From Luidia sarsii (Eukaryota; Echinodermata; Asteroidea; Paxillosida; Luidiidae): a stretch of DNA of 64,000 bases. Below are positions 12,572-23,360 of the stretch, in pieces (the stretch's first letter is position 1; every line of letters begins with the position of its first letter). A program made the translations under genes and the position numbers. The DNA lies in assembly GCA_949987565.1 (NCBI GenBank), contig OX465118.1, forward strand, positions 5,422,538 to 5,486,537, read 5' to 3'. The notes beneath the pieces were generated by a model. That model worked only from the letters and a program-made list of their open reading frames with translations, did not search any database and was not told the DNA's origin.

Positions 12572-13170
12572 GGCTCCCCCTCTCCCCCTCTCCCCCTCTC
12601 CTCCTCTCCTCCTCTCCCACTCTCCCCATCTCCCCCTCTCCCCCTCTCCCCCTCTCCCCCTCTCCCCTCTCCCCTCTCCCCCTCTCCCCCTCTCCCCCTC
12701 TCCCCTCTCCCCTCTCCCCTCTCCCTCTCCCCTCTCCCCCTCCCCCTCTCCCCTTTCCCCCTCCCCCCTCTCTCCCTATCCCCCTCTCCCCCTTCCTCCT
12801 CTCCCCTTCTCCCCCTCTCCCCCCCTCCCCCTCTCCCCCTCTCCCCCTCTCCCCCTCTCCCCCTCTCCCCCTCTCCCCCTCTCCCCCTCTCTCCCTCTCT
12901 CCCTCTCCCCCTCTCCTCCTCTCCCCCTCCCCCTCTCCCCCTCTCCCCTCTCCCCCTCTCCCTCTCCCCCTCTCCCTCTCCCCCTCTCCCTCTCCCTCTC
13001 TCCCTCTCCCTCTCCCTCTCCCCCTCTCCCTCTCCCTCTCTCCCTCTCCCTCTCTCCCTCTCCCCTCTCCCCCTCTCCCTCTCCCCATCCCCCTCTCCCT
13101 CTCCCTCTCTCCCTCTCCCTCTCCCCCTCTCCCCCTCTTCCCATCTTCCCATCTCCCCCTCTCCCCCTCT
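12572..13170. repeat. (CCCTCT/CCCCTCT)n polypyrimidine satellite, about 600 bp
   Basis: A nearly pure C/T strand is built from CCCCCTCT, CCCTCTC and TCCCTCTC units. It ends 50 bp before the splice acceptor of SAR1 coding exon 1. All long frames in either direction (Pro/Ser/Leu or Arg/Gly/Glu) are artefacts of the repeat. Confidence 0.95.
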
Positions 13171-13257
13171 GATCAATCTAGAATTTACTTTAAATTATCC
13201 TTTCTCTTTTTGTTCTCCAGTTTCTGTACTGGGATAAGAAAACACCAACACATCAAG

Positions 13258-13300
13258 ATGTTTCTGGTGAACTGGTTCACGGATATACTCACTATGCTGG
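13258..13300 (+). CDS. SAR1: SAR1 coding exon 1
   Basis: The exon begins in the 5' UTR after the AG at 13219-13220. The ATG is at 13258 and the donor GTAAGT follows 13300. It encodes the membrane-inserting helix and ends in phase 1. Confidence 0.93.
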
Positions 13301-16300
13301 GTAAGTATTCTGCATCAAAAAGCTAGTGGAATACTGCAGAGGCTTGGAATTCTAATAAACCACTTCGCGCCAGGCCCTCTGAATCCAGGAACCACTATTT
13401 GAATTTTCAGCAAAGACTCTTTTCACAAAGCAATAGGGCCTATGGAAGCAAGTTGCTACATGAATTGCCGGATTATCGGCAACATTTGTGCTGCTGTGGG
13501 GCTTCTACTGCGGATGATCGAGGTGTCGGCACATCGCACAGCCCTGGTCATTAGGCAGTGGAATTCCACCCACTATCCTCACTGCAAACTGTCCACTCAG
13601 TTGAGGCTGACCACCTCAAAGATTTGACTGCCTGGAGTGGAGGCTAGTCTGTGGTCAAAGGCTTGACAAAAGGCACAGAATTGTGCCAGGTTTGACTCAT
13701 TTGTACACATAGTATACCCTTATCGTTTTATTTCACAAATGCATATATTTCAAAAGTTAGTGGGCCTGACATTTCGATCCTAGCAGGACCTTTCTCAAAC
13801 TAGGCAAAGACCTTGCCTTTGAGAAAAGACTGCCTTTGAGAAAGGTCCTGCTAGGATAGATACGTGAGGCCCACAAACTTTTGAGATTTACCGATATGTA
13901 TTACAGGTCATTTTAGTCAGTGAGCAGTTTGCAACAGTTTTTGTATTAACTTTAAATACATAGTTTAGCGAGTTTTGAAAGTGAGTACGTGACACATTGT
14001 TCACCCCCCATGTTGGTCATGGGCATTGGAAATGGGCTTGACACAAAGTGGTCAAAACTCAAGTGCTGATGTGATCTTTGACCCTGAACACATCTATTTT
14101 GAAGCAGTATTTATTTAGATTTGGGAACATTATCAGAACTACGCAAACTAGTGCAGCTGATAAGCAAGTTCAAATACTAGATAGAGTCGAAAAGCAAAGC
14201 AGTTATTTTCAGTCTTTGAAGTGCAGGGAACCTTGTGGAACTGAGCAAATCAAATACCGTGCATTTTTCTCAGTTCAGGGTCCTTTATCATGGCCAGCTC
14301 AGCCACTAACAAAACAAAATCAGGCCATACAAAATGCAGGGCCCCTTTTCATAGAGCCAATTAAGTGTGAAATCCTGCTAAACACGGAAATTCTTGATTA
14401 TATACAAAAACTGAACTTCAAACTGCTCACTGACTAAAATGACCTGCAATACATAGAACTCAAAGTTAGAGTGCCTGACGTTTCGATCCTAGCAGGAGCT
14501 TTCTTAAAGGCAAAGCCTTTGCCTTTGAGAAAGGTCCTGCTAGGATCGAAACGTCAGGCAACCTAACTTTTGAGATTGATTATGATTGCTAACTATATTA
14601 CATTTGGTACTTCATTACGTTCAACTTGTATTCACATATTGGGTGCTTACTGCTTAGTTTAGGATAGAAGAGGAACTTTGGATGGTAACAAACCTGATTT
14701 ATTGGGCAAGGTTCTTCATGCTTGAGGAAATGTTGGCGGCTCCATGAAATTGGCCCCTCATTCTGGTGGCCATTGGGATGATGTACCACTAGCAAAATCA
14801 AACCACACCCTCTGAATTGGATCCATCACTATAGAATTGGATAACAAAGATTCATTTATGAATTTAACCAAAGAGAACTGACAATGACATTGAAATTTCC
14901 TTCTGAATTGCTCAACTTGAATTTCCATTCGAGTCCACTTATTTGATCAAACATTCACTTTTGTGAATTTAAATTGTCAGAGTAATTTGGTTTAAGCCTT
15001 TTTCTGTGATCTTTTTTTATGGATTTCATTCACTTCAGTTTCATGGGGTTGTTTTGGTTGGCAAGCAAAAATGAGGGTTGTACCACCTGTTCAGTATGCA
15101 TTTTTCTTGTCATTATGGTAGTTGTAAAGTAAGGGTTTTGGGGGTTTCATGAAAAAGTCATTCAAATTAATTTTCCAAAACGTAGGAATTTCCAATTTTT
15201 CCAATATCCATGAAATTAGGGAACTGATCAGCTCAAAACAGGAAAAACAGATGAAAACCCAGAATGCACTAATCACAAATCATTGTGATTTTAGTTGATT
15301 CACTCCCTGAGACACTCCCTTGATTTGAAACCGGAAGTGGCCCAGAATGAACATATACCAGCAAATATTAGATGATAAAAAAATGCATGCATTTCTATAG
15401 ATGTAAGATGGTTACTTACCTGTACATGCATGTGTACAAAATGCATGTCAAATAAAAATTACTGTATGTGATGATTGGTGATTGATTGTTACATGTATGC
15501 CTCTTTATGTACTGGAAGTACACTGTATGTCTGATGGTCACTTTTTATTTATGGAATTTTGCCCAAACCAAGCTATAAAGCCACTCTAGGTTAAGGGTTA
15601 CGGATGGGAGGAGATAGGGAGGAACTCTGGAAGGGTGGAGATAGGAATTGACATTCGTCTTAAAATGGGCCAGATCATAAGAAGGTGGGAAACACGAACA
15701 AGGAAAGGAATTCCAAATAGAAGCAGAACGTGGGAAGAAGCTGTTCTGATACCTCCTTGTTCTACATCTTGTGAAGAGACAGTGTATGGGTGAGAGGAGG
15801 CAAACAGCCTGGTTGCTCACTTAAATGTAAGAATCTTGAAAAAGCATTGTATCAAAGGAAAGTCTATCCTTATAACTCCTACTGTAATTTGATGCAACAT
15901 TTGGTGTTTTGTCCTGTTTTAATTCACCAGGTTTATGGAAGAAAAGTGGCAAGCTGGTGTTTCTGGGCCTTGACAATGCGGGCAAGACAACGTTACTACA
16001 CATGCTGAAAGATGGAAGGATGGCTCAGCATGTTCCCACGTTACATCCAAGTGAGTGTGACTGTTCTCTCAACCAATACACCGATCCAGTAGGCCATGCC
16101 CAGATTGCCCACCATAGCAATGGCCAAGCAACTGCGCACATACACACAACGTGTCACGATCGCTCACACGGCGTACGCATCCACTGCACATCCGCAACCA
16201 CGGAAAGCAGTTCTCTCCGTTGGACTTTGGTTTTGGAAAAGGCCAAAGATGTACATTTCCTCTCTTGCCAGGGTATCGAGAGTCAGAATTGACCATGGTT

Positions 16301-19300
16301 AAGGATAAAACGCAGGTTTGCAAAGGAATTACCTGGTACATACGAAACACAAGTAAACACAATGAAGTGTGTAGTAAAGAATACCAAATTTTAAAATGTT
16401 ATGTCTGACATAATGGCGGCAATTTGTCGGACCTTAAATCGCACGTTGTAATTGGTCAATATGTCAAGGGGCGTGGCCTACTAGATCAATGTATTGATTT
16501 CAGTGCATCTCAGTGGGCAGGCAATAATCAAACAACAAGAATCACTTTACTATGTACATGTACATTACATGCCTCTGTACACGTACTTGTTTTCCAAGGT
16601 GTAACGCACACCTCCAAATTGCTCAATTTTTCCCCGCATAAGTTGACAATCTGGCTTTTTTCTTAATATTAGAGGAATCAACTTGAAAGACATTGCACAC
16701 AATCTTATAGATTCAATGAGGGTTTGCCATGCTCGTCGTAATAAGCCCTGAGTGCCCAGTGCTTTGCCCAATGCCTGATGACCAAAAATTCAGTCAGCTC
16801 GGGCGGGATTCAAACCGTGACTCACAAAGTCCTGCTTTCTAGTGCAGATGTCATACAGAAATTCAAACTACCTCATGATATTTTATAGTCCAAATTATAC
16901 TTCAAAATGATATCAGCCAATTTTTTGTGTGCCATATTTTATCTGTATAGATGAAAGATTATGCACACGTATTAACTCTGATATTCATGTAGTAAGTTCC
17001 CAGTTAGTTTTTTTTCTTATTTGTTTGATAACATTTTTAAAAAGCTGTATCCACTGCATGTTTAATTGACTAATGTATATGAATGAACTCCATGCAGTAC
17101 ATACTCGGTTGACAATGAATTGTGATCAAGTCAATGGTATTTTTCCTCTACAGCTTCAGAGTCGTTAAGCATGGGAACGTTATCCTTCACCACGTTTGAC
17201 CTGGGCGGGCACGAGCAGGCCAGGAGAGTGTGGAAGGATTACCTGCCAGCCATTGATGGCATTGTCTTCCTCATAGATGCTGCCGACATCAGCAGATTTG
17301 AAGAAGCAAAAGCAGAACTGGACGTAAGTTACTTTGCAAGAATAGTGTCTTTCGTGTACAGTCCGTTCTCTGTATTTAAATGCTATGGCATGCCCCCCCC
17401 CTCCTCCAGTCCACCCTCAACTGGTATATACAAGTTGAGCTTGACCTCAGCCTATTTAAATCCTATGGCATGCTTCCTCCTCCAGTCGGGTGTCAGTCAA
17501 CTCGGTCAGTGACCAACTCGGTCCGCGACCAATTCAGTCCGTTACCAACTCCGTCCTTATGGGAAAATGTGCACAAAAACCTGTTGGTCACGGACCGAGT
17601 TGGTTACGGGGCGAGTTGGTCACGGACCGAGTTGACTGGGACCAAGTTTGTTATGGACTGAGTTGACTGGGACCAAATTGGTTAGGGACTGAGTTGACTG
17701 GGACCAAGTTGGTTAGGGACTGAGTTGGCGTGAAACCCTCCAGTCTACCCACAGCTGGCCTAACTAAGTTGAGCTTGACCTCAGCCCATTTAAATGCTAA
17801 GGCATGCCCCCTCCTCCAGTCCACCCACATCTGATCTATCCAAGTTGAGCTTGACCTCAGCCTCATTCAATGCTATGGTATTCCCCCATCCTCCAGTCAA
17901 CCCACAGCTGGCCTATCTAATGTACGTTTAGCTTGACCTCAGCCTGTTAAAATCTTACAGCATGCCCCCTCCTCCAGTCCACCCAGAGCCCTATCCAGCT
18001 ATCCAGCCCTTAGATGGTGGCCTTCCCAAATAGTCAACTAGTTGTTTTATAATTTCAGAACGTGTTGCCTAAGGACTATCTGATAGTCTCATTGTCATAA
18101 GGGTGACACACATTTGTCTTCCTACTGCTGATGTTCACAAGCAACCGTGCATTTTGTTTGCAGGGACTCATGACGGACGAGACAGTAGCCAATGTGCCCT
18201 TACTGATCCTTGGCAATAAGATTGACATCCCAACAGCCTGCAGTGAAGACCACATCAGGAGTTGCTTTGGCCTCATCCAACAGACGACGGGGAAGGTCAG
18301 TACAGAAGCAAGCCGCTGATCCTTACACTCGGACAAAGTCGAGGGAAACTCACTGAATTGAAACATTGCCAAAGAAAACTTTGACTGGACTCGGGACTTG
18401 AACCTGAGACCTCTGGATTAACGTACCAGTGCTCTTCCATCTGAGCTATCCAGCCCCTTAGATGTTGGCCTTCCCTAATAGTCAACTAGTCTTTGGCGGG
18501 GTGGGGGCGCCAGTCAGAAGCATTCAACCAGAAACTGCCGTATATCTCCAGGGATCACATCCCTGCTTATTCAGACAAGTAATTGTTGTAAACTCACTAA
18601 GAAATGTTTAAGGGCCCAATACAACATTGGGAAGATCGGAAAACATCAATGTCCACATATTTCCCTCTCATAGGTTGTAGATGGTCATGATAGAATCCTC
18701 ATGTTGAAATCTTACTGTCTTGGATTCTGTACTTTAAGAGAAATCATCACTCAAACACAGAAAAGTAGTTTCTATCTGGCAAGATAAAAACACAAAATTG
18801 ATGAAAATTGGCCAATCAGAGTAAACGGCAGAAAAGTGTTTGCTAGAAGAAGCCAGTGCCGGCCAAATATACGCTGCCATCTATTTATGAAGTTTCTTGA
18901 AATATTGCCTCTGTGTTTGTGCATATACATCTGGCTACATCAGTTCGGGGATTACACACAGTGGATGGCGCTTTAAGTGTTAGACACTTGAAACCATAAG
19001 ACACCTTGAATTTACAAAGCAGGACATTCCCCTGTAGACCGATTGCGTGACCAATGTTTACATGCCATCACATGACTTATAGTGGGTATTTTTGCATCTC
19101 ATTTCGTACTGAACAGGAGTGGAAATGAGCAAAGAAGACTATCATATTGTCCACGTTCTTTGTACATTTCCATCGCTGCTCTGTGCCAAATGAGATGAAA
19201 AAAATACCCACTGTAAGTCACCTGATGGAATGTAAACAGTGGTCGCGCAATCGGTCTATTGCAGAAACAGAATATCAAGACACCGGCTTCTATCTCCTAC

Positions 19301-19541
19301 TGCCCAGTTATCTCTGTCCTCAATATTCTGCTTTTGATGAAGTTCTCGCAAGAATCAAAGTTATGGGCCCTCAAAATGTTTGAGATATGTTTATTAACTG
19401 TTATTCTGTCTTCTGTCTTGCCTGCAGGGAAATGTATCTATAAAAGACTTGCCAGGGCGCCCTCTAGAGTTGTTCATGTGCAGTGTCCTCAAGAAACAAG
19501 GCTATGGCGAAGGCTTCAAATGGCTGGCACAGTACATATAG
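13258..19541 (+). CDS. SAR1: SAR1 small GTPase of the COPII coat (complete coding region)
   Basis: Coding exons 13258-13300, 15931-16050, 17154-17323, 18164-18295 and 19428-19541 total 579 nt and encode 192 aa (human SAR1 has 198). All introns are GT-AG and the phases agree. SAR1-GTP inserts its N-terminal amphipathic helix into the ER membrane, recruits SEC23/SEC24 and starts COPII budding. Visible motifs are the N-terminal hydrophobic helix (residues 1-15, [15 protein letters not shown]), P-loop GLDNAGKT (27-34), the switch I stretch PTLHPTSE (50-57), DLGGH (70-74, with the catalytic His), NKID (129-132) and CSV (173-175). The N-terminal helix is a few residues shorter than in vertebrates. 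The ATG has A at -3. The acceptor just before the ATG exon implies at least one untranslated upstream exon. I saw no AATAAA within the first kilobase after the stop. Confidence 0.98.
13748..13950. repeat. family D hairpin element copy in SAR1 intron 1
   Basis: Inverted arms contain GTTTCGATCCTAGCAGGACC and its complement, followed by the family's outer words (TGTATTACAGGTCATTTTAG and CAGTTTGCAAC). The copy has an extra internal CCTTTGAGAAA duplication. Confidence 0.8.
14400..14580. repeat. family D hairpin element copy in SAR1 intron 1
   Basis: The left outer words (AAACTGCTCACTGACTAAAA, CCTGCAATACAT) are followed by GACGTTTCGATCCTAGCAGG and its inverse arm. The two arms are nearly perfect complements. 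Confidence 0.8.
15545..15825 (-). mobile_element. C-terminal remnant of a non-LTR retrotransposon ORF
   Basis: On the minus strand the translated stretch includes [18 protein letters not shown] and [13 protein letters not shown]. This follows the usual LINE reverse-transcriptase tail pattern (Phe-x-x-Arg, then Trp-Asn-x-Leu/Phe-Pro, then Phe-Lys at a fixed spacing). It is antisense to SAR1, inside intron 1, and 5'-truncated. I cannot name the clade. Confidence 0.6.
15931..16050 (+). CDS. SAR1: SAR1 coding exon 2
   Basis: Acceptor TTCACCAG and donor GTGAGT. It encodes the P-loop and switch I start ([20 protein letters not shown] onwards). Confidence 0.98.
16072..16500. repeat. foldback element in SAR1 intron 2
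   Basis: An arm beginning near 16074 (CAATACACCGATCCAGTAGG then CCATGCCC) is matched inversely near 16462-16496. The left arm starts only about 20 bp after the exon 2 donor. The interior is unremarkable. Confidence 0.5.
16740..16860 (-). mobile_element. tRNA-like SINE family B fragment
   Basis: Contains the family B words AGTGCCCAGTGCTTTGCCC, CAGCTCGGGCGGGATTC and CTTTCTAGTGCAGA. Read on the minus strand these resemble the anticodon-to-T-arm part of a Ser-type tRNA. Confidence 0.6.
17154..17323 (+). CDS. SAR1: SAR1 coding exon 3
   Basis: Acceptor TTCCTCTACAG and donor GTAAGT. It encodes switch II ([19 protein letters not shown]) and the following strand and helix, and ends in phase 0 after Asp111. 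Confidence 0.98.
17372..18000 (+). repeat. about 80-bp tandem repeat with an inserted minisatellite, SAR1 intron 3
   Basis: The unit runs TTTAAATGCTATGGCATGCC, then CCTCCTCCAGTCCACCC, then AAGTTGAGCTTGACCTCAGC. I count about five to six units, at roughly 17375, 17455, 17740, 17805, 17885 and 17945. A second repeat with ACCAACTCGGTCCG-type units and their inverse interrupts it at about 17490-17735. Each main unit carries a pyrimidine tract followed by CAG, that is, a decoy 3' splice site. Confidence 0.8.
18164..18295 (+). CDS. SAR1: SAR1 coding exon 4
   Basis: Acceptor TTTGTTTGCAG and donor GTCAGT. It encodes [20 protein letters not shown] and the adjacent helix, phase 0 on both sides. Confidence 0.98.
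18370..18600 (-). mobile_element. SINE family A copy, SAR1 intron 4
   Basis: On the minus strand it contains a leader (GATCCCTGGAGATATACGGC, GACTGGCGCCCCCACCC) and then the tRNA-like part GGATAGCTCAGATGG, AGAGGTCTCAGGTTCAAG. The A and B box positions are tRNA-like. Confidence 0.75.
18609..18745 (+). mobile_element. family E element, left portion
   Basis: It begins with the family E terminus (TAAGGGCCCAATACAACATT). The interior matches the copies at 25.1, 33.6 and 53.0 kb (ATCCTCATGTTGAAATCTTA). The right terminus is missing. Confidence 0.65.
19036..19257. repeat. family F foldback element next to SAR1 exon 5
   Basis: The ends are GACCGATTGCGTGACCA and its inverse TGGTCGCGCAATCGGTC. The arms are about 100 bp and share CATGCCATCACATGACTTAT and CATTTCCATCGCTGCTCTG words. 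TA dinucleotides flank both ends, consistent with a Tc1/mariner-type target. It sits 170 bp before the last exon. Confidence 0.75.
19428..19541 (+). CDS. SAR1: SAR1 coding exon 5 with stop
   Basis: Acceptor CTTGCCTGCAG; the stop TAG is at 19539-19541. It encodes the conserved end including [20 protein letters not shown]. Confidence 0.98.
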   Translation, partial: GNVSIKDLPGRPLELFMCSVLKKQGYGEGFKWLAQYI

Positions 19542-20329
19542 CACCCGAGGAATCCCTAGGAAGCTAACTCATAGAATCTTTTTTTGTAAGTTAAAAAGAA
19601 AGAAAGAAAAAAAGAAAATGAATGAACTTTACGAGACACCACATTCTGGATGAGCAGAGGGCTATGGCTATTCCTATGAGGTCTGTCTAGTGTCGGACCC
19701 ATACTGCTGAGGGGAAATGCCGTCTGAGAGCTTACCGATGTTCAGACTACTTGTGTCGTCTGGTCCGATGGTGCATCCGACTTACAACAGACTGAATGAA
19801 TATATTTTAAAAACATGCCTCCTCGCGGGAATGCGGCGAGGGTGATTGAACTCACGACGACACCAGTCCACGAAGCGTCTTTACCTCCTGCATGTACATC
19901 AGTGAGAGGGCGCTCGTCGTCATGGTAACAGCGTGTGCAGCAAGCAGCACAACATTCACGAAGCCATGTCATCAGCCTGTCTCTCAAAGTTCGTCACGCA
20001 TGCACCACTAATCTTTTAGCAATTTGAGTGAGCACCAGGCCTCTTGGTCACTTTTGCAACTTTGATTTCATTGAATGGCTTGGTATGTCACTCTCACCGT
20101 CTGCTCGCTGCCTTAAAATATTGGCCTGGTGCTCACCTCAATTCACATGACTGTGTTTTTCCTCTAGCAAGCGCTGTTTAAGCAATTGCGATTGAGTATG
20201 GGAAGCATCTTGTGCAGGTTAACTCGTGTGATCATAGCTACCGTTTCAAACCAACTTGCAAGTTTCATTTTATGCACTTATTCTTGTTCATTTTGGTTTA
20301 CCTAGTCATCCAATGCTGATCATTTAGTG
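19542..20329. other. SAR1 3' flank, no gene seen
   Basis: An A/G-rich run (19600-19620) follows the stop. The remainder, including GAGCACCAGGCC and GGCCTGGTGCTC inverted words at 20030 and 20123, shows no exon. Part of it is probably the SAR1 3' UTR. Confidence 0.4.
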
Positions 20330-20650
20330 CTAGTGTTGAGTTGACTGGGAACAAATTTTGAAAAATTGTAAAGAAATCTTTGACCGGGCCAGGGCTTGAA
20401 TTCGATACTTTTGGTTTTGTGTGCAGGTGCTCTTACCACCTGAGCTATCCAACCCTTAGATGGTGGCCTTCCCAAATAGTCAACTAGTCTTTGCCAGGGT
20501 GGGGTGCCAGTTAGAAGCAATTCAACTGTTAACTGCCGTATATCTCCAGGGATCACACCCCCGTTTTCAGTCACACACAAAACTAATTGTTGAAAACCTT
20601 GCTATAGCAGTTGGGGCATTGCACAAAGTGGATGCAGCTTTTTCAAAATA
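20330..20650 (-). mobile_element. SINE family A copy, near full length
   Basis: On the minus strand it holds a 5' part (TGCATCCACTTTGTGCAATG), the leader GGAGATATACGGCAGTTAAC, the tRNA-like body (GATAGCTCAGGTGG) and a tail. It is one of the longest copies, with the 50.7 kb one. Confidence 0.75.
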
Positions 20651-21842
20651 AGTTAAACAAAAAAAGAAAAATCTGAACTTTGAAACAAATAATTAGCAGA
20701 AATAAAGGTAAACTCCAAGTAATCAGTGTGTCATCTGATAATTTTCAAAGATTATCTCAAGGGACATTCTATTGGTCTAATTTGGTCATGGAGTTATTAA
20801 ATCGTTGGGCTTCGTTCACTGATATGGTGTTTTATGGTACAATGCAGGTCATGGGTTATGTTCCACCAATTACAAAGTTCCCATCCAATCAATATGACAT
20901 TGACCAATCCTACTTTTCATGAGAGTCATCACTCCATATCAAGTATATTGAACGTCTATTCTCATTTGTTCAATTGTCCACAGCACCTTATCCCGTTAGA
21001 AATGCTCAATGCTAATAGCAAGGCAAGCCTGAAAAATTGGACAACCTCCGTACTTGCAGACCTGTATGATTCTTAAAACTTGAAAAATAGTTGAAGGGAG
21101 GAATAGGGTTGCATACCAGTAATCACAACAGCTTCATGAGGCTGGCACTTCATCACCTACATCACCGGCTACCAAAAGCTGTCAAAATCCAATTGAATCT
21201 TTTTATACAATGTATTTTAATGAACTGCTAATGGGAAATGCCGTAATGTGGTTGATGCATGTATATGATATGCACAATAACTAAATTGTGACCATTCATT
21301 TGTGTTCAGTATCATTGGATTTTCATATGCTCCAGGCAACAGAGGGCATTGGTATGGTAACTAACACCATTTCAAAGGTTCATGTTAACCAAGTGCACAC
21401 AATTGACATTGTAGTGATGCAGAAATTCATTGCCATTCACATAACATAACGGTATGTACAGATTTGGAAATCCTTTTGTATTTATCAGTGAAATGGGAAA
21501 ATCAGCAGTTTCCTTTCAGTGCAAACGTAATTTTGGTGTTCTTCTCTAGAAGAAAAATCTTCCTGGGGATGGATTGCTGAGCAGTGTCGTCTCTGACGAA
21601 AGAACTCAGTTTTGATGTAATCACTGCTACAGCACTTCTGACAAGATTGATATGACAAGATTGGACTGTTTATTGTGTGTGAAACCCTAACACTGTAAAT
21701 CCAACACGGTTGTGGTATTTTGTGGTTTCAGGAAGGGTTAGGATTACTAAAGAAACATAAAGGAAAATTGTACAAAAACTGATTCAGGATTGTTTGGTTT
21801 GTAATCCATGGTTAGTTCAAGGGAATTGGGCAGCCAGTGGTT
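20651..21842. other. intergenic, nothing recognised
   Basis: AT-rich DNA with short chance frames only. No splice-flanked exon or repeat was identified. Confidence 0.4.
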
Positions 21843-21977
21843 GATTTCACCAAACTCATCGTAACTTACAATCAATCACAAGGCGATGAGCGATGCACAA
21901 AAACCATACGACCTATCACAACTTACGATGGGTTATCCATCGTAAGTTGAGTTACGATGCTTTGTGAAATCCAACCT
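21843..21977. repeat. family G foldback element
   Basis: A near-palindrome with termini GATTTCACCAAAC and GCTTTGTGAAATC. The inner inverted words are CGTAACTTAC and ACTTACGATGGGTTATCCAT. A reverse-orientation copy is at 37.2 kb. Confidence 0.75.
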
Positions 21978-23360
21978 GTTAACAAACAGTGGCCAGAATA
22001 CCAATGTCCACTCGTATCAGTTTAGAGGTGCCTATAACTTGGCCTATAACTTGATATTCTGGCCGACCATTTGAGTATATAAAGAATATTTGATCTACAC
22101 TGTAGCACTAAAATCCAAAGCTACTCAAGTAAGAAAAAGATGTTAAAAAGACATTTGACCTCATGTCCATTAAGTTAAAGTGAAGGGTAAGCCTTGATCA
22201 AAGTCATCTGGCAGACAACACGTCTAGATGTCTTGCAATTGCAGTTACTAAAGTTCAAAAGCAACTGCATGAACGTTGACAAAGTCATGCACCCTATGTA
22301 TAGCCTCTTTCTGTCGGGTTTATTGTTTAATTGTTTGCCCATTTTTTTCTCCCTTATTGCCGTTATGTAATAAGCTCACCTGTATGTTTGTTTCTTGTTG
22401 TATCTTTCATTTTCTTAACTTGTTCAAGGATCATTAATGTTCATGTTAATACCGACACATAATCTTTCTTTTTGAGAATGATCTGGTTCCTAAAGAACCA
22501 GTGGGCTCAATGGTATAGACTCTTTGCTCTATTATCATACCGGTACAGGGATGTTAGACTTCTGGAATTTCCGGATTTCCGGAAATGGCGTGATTTTTTT
22601 CCGGATTTCCGGAAATGGTGATTTTTTTAATGTGAATTTGATTTATTTCAAACTGGTATGTCAAGTTGCTAAATTTTAACTGTTCAAACCCTAAAAACTG
22701 AAGGGTGCCTGCACCCCTGCCGTGAATCTCGCAATCGCATCTCTTGGTCGTGTAAGTGCTCACTCGCAGTCGCACAATTGATTAGCCTTCGGTAATTTTC
22801 AGGAAATGACTTCGTCGGTCACTTACATCCCTGCATATAAAACAGCACACGTATATTGGACATACTGGTATATATTGAATTCATAAGTCAGAACTATACT
22901 ATAATAGTGAAACTTAGTGACGCACGATTTTCCCAACATGTGTACCCCTATGCCATCCTATGAAGAAACAAATCAATGTACATTTTATCAAATTGCAATT
23001 GCTTTTTTTTTTTTTTTTTTTTTTTTTTTTGAGTCCTTGTTATTTTGCGAGTGTTACGATTGAGGAGTGTCATACCCAAATATTTATTTTGGGGCCTTCA
23101 AAATTATGTTATGCATTCTGTAAAGAGCTATCCATATTCAAATTATAGTAATGCCAAATGAATTTGTAATAGAGGGCAATGTCATTAAATGGAGGTTAAC
23201 CTATGGCTTTCTATGGCATGTCTGTTGTCTCTTACGTCTTTTCTTTGTGGCTAACATGCTGTGCTGTCACTCCTTACTAGGCATGGATTTTGTGGGCATT
23301 TTGGTGTGCTAATACCCTGTAACTTGTGTCAATCTAAGATGCTAGGCTTTAAGACTTGCC
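21978..23360. other. intergenic, with poly-T tract
   Basis: Near 22560-22620 a short tandem of TTTCCGGATTTCCGGAAATG units is seen. At 23004-23030 there is an approximately 27-bp T tract. No gene was found. Confidence 0.45.

Noticed and set aside
12407..13326. Six long overlapping frames rich in Pro/Ser/Leu or Arg/Gly/Glu
   Set aside because: They all arise from the C/T simple repeat; no domain, and the repeat keeps every frame open.
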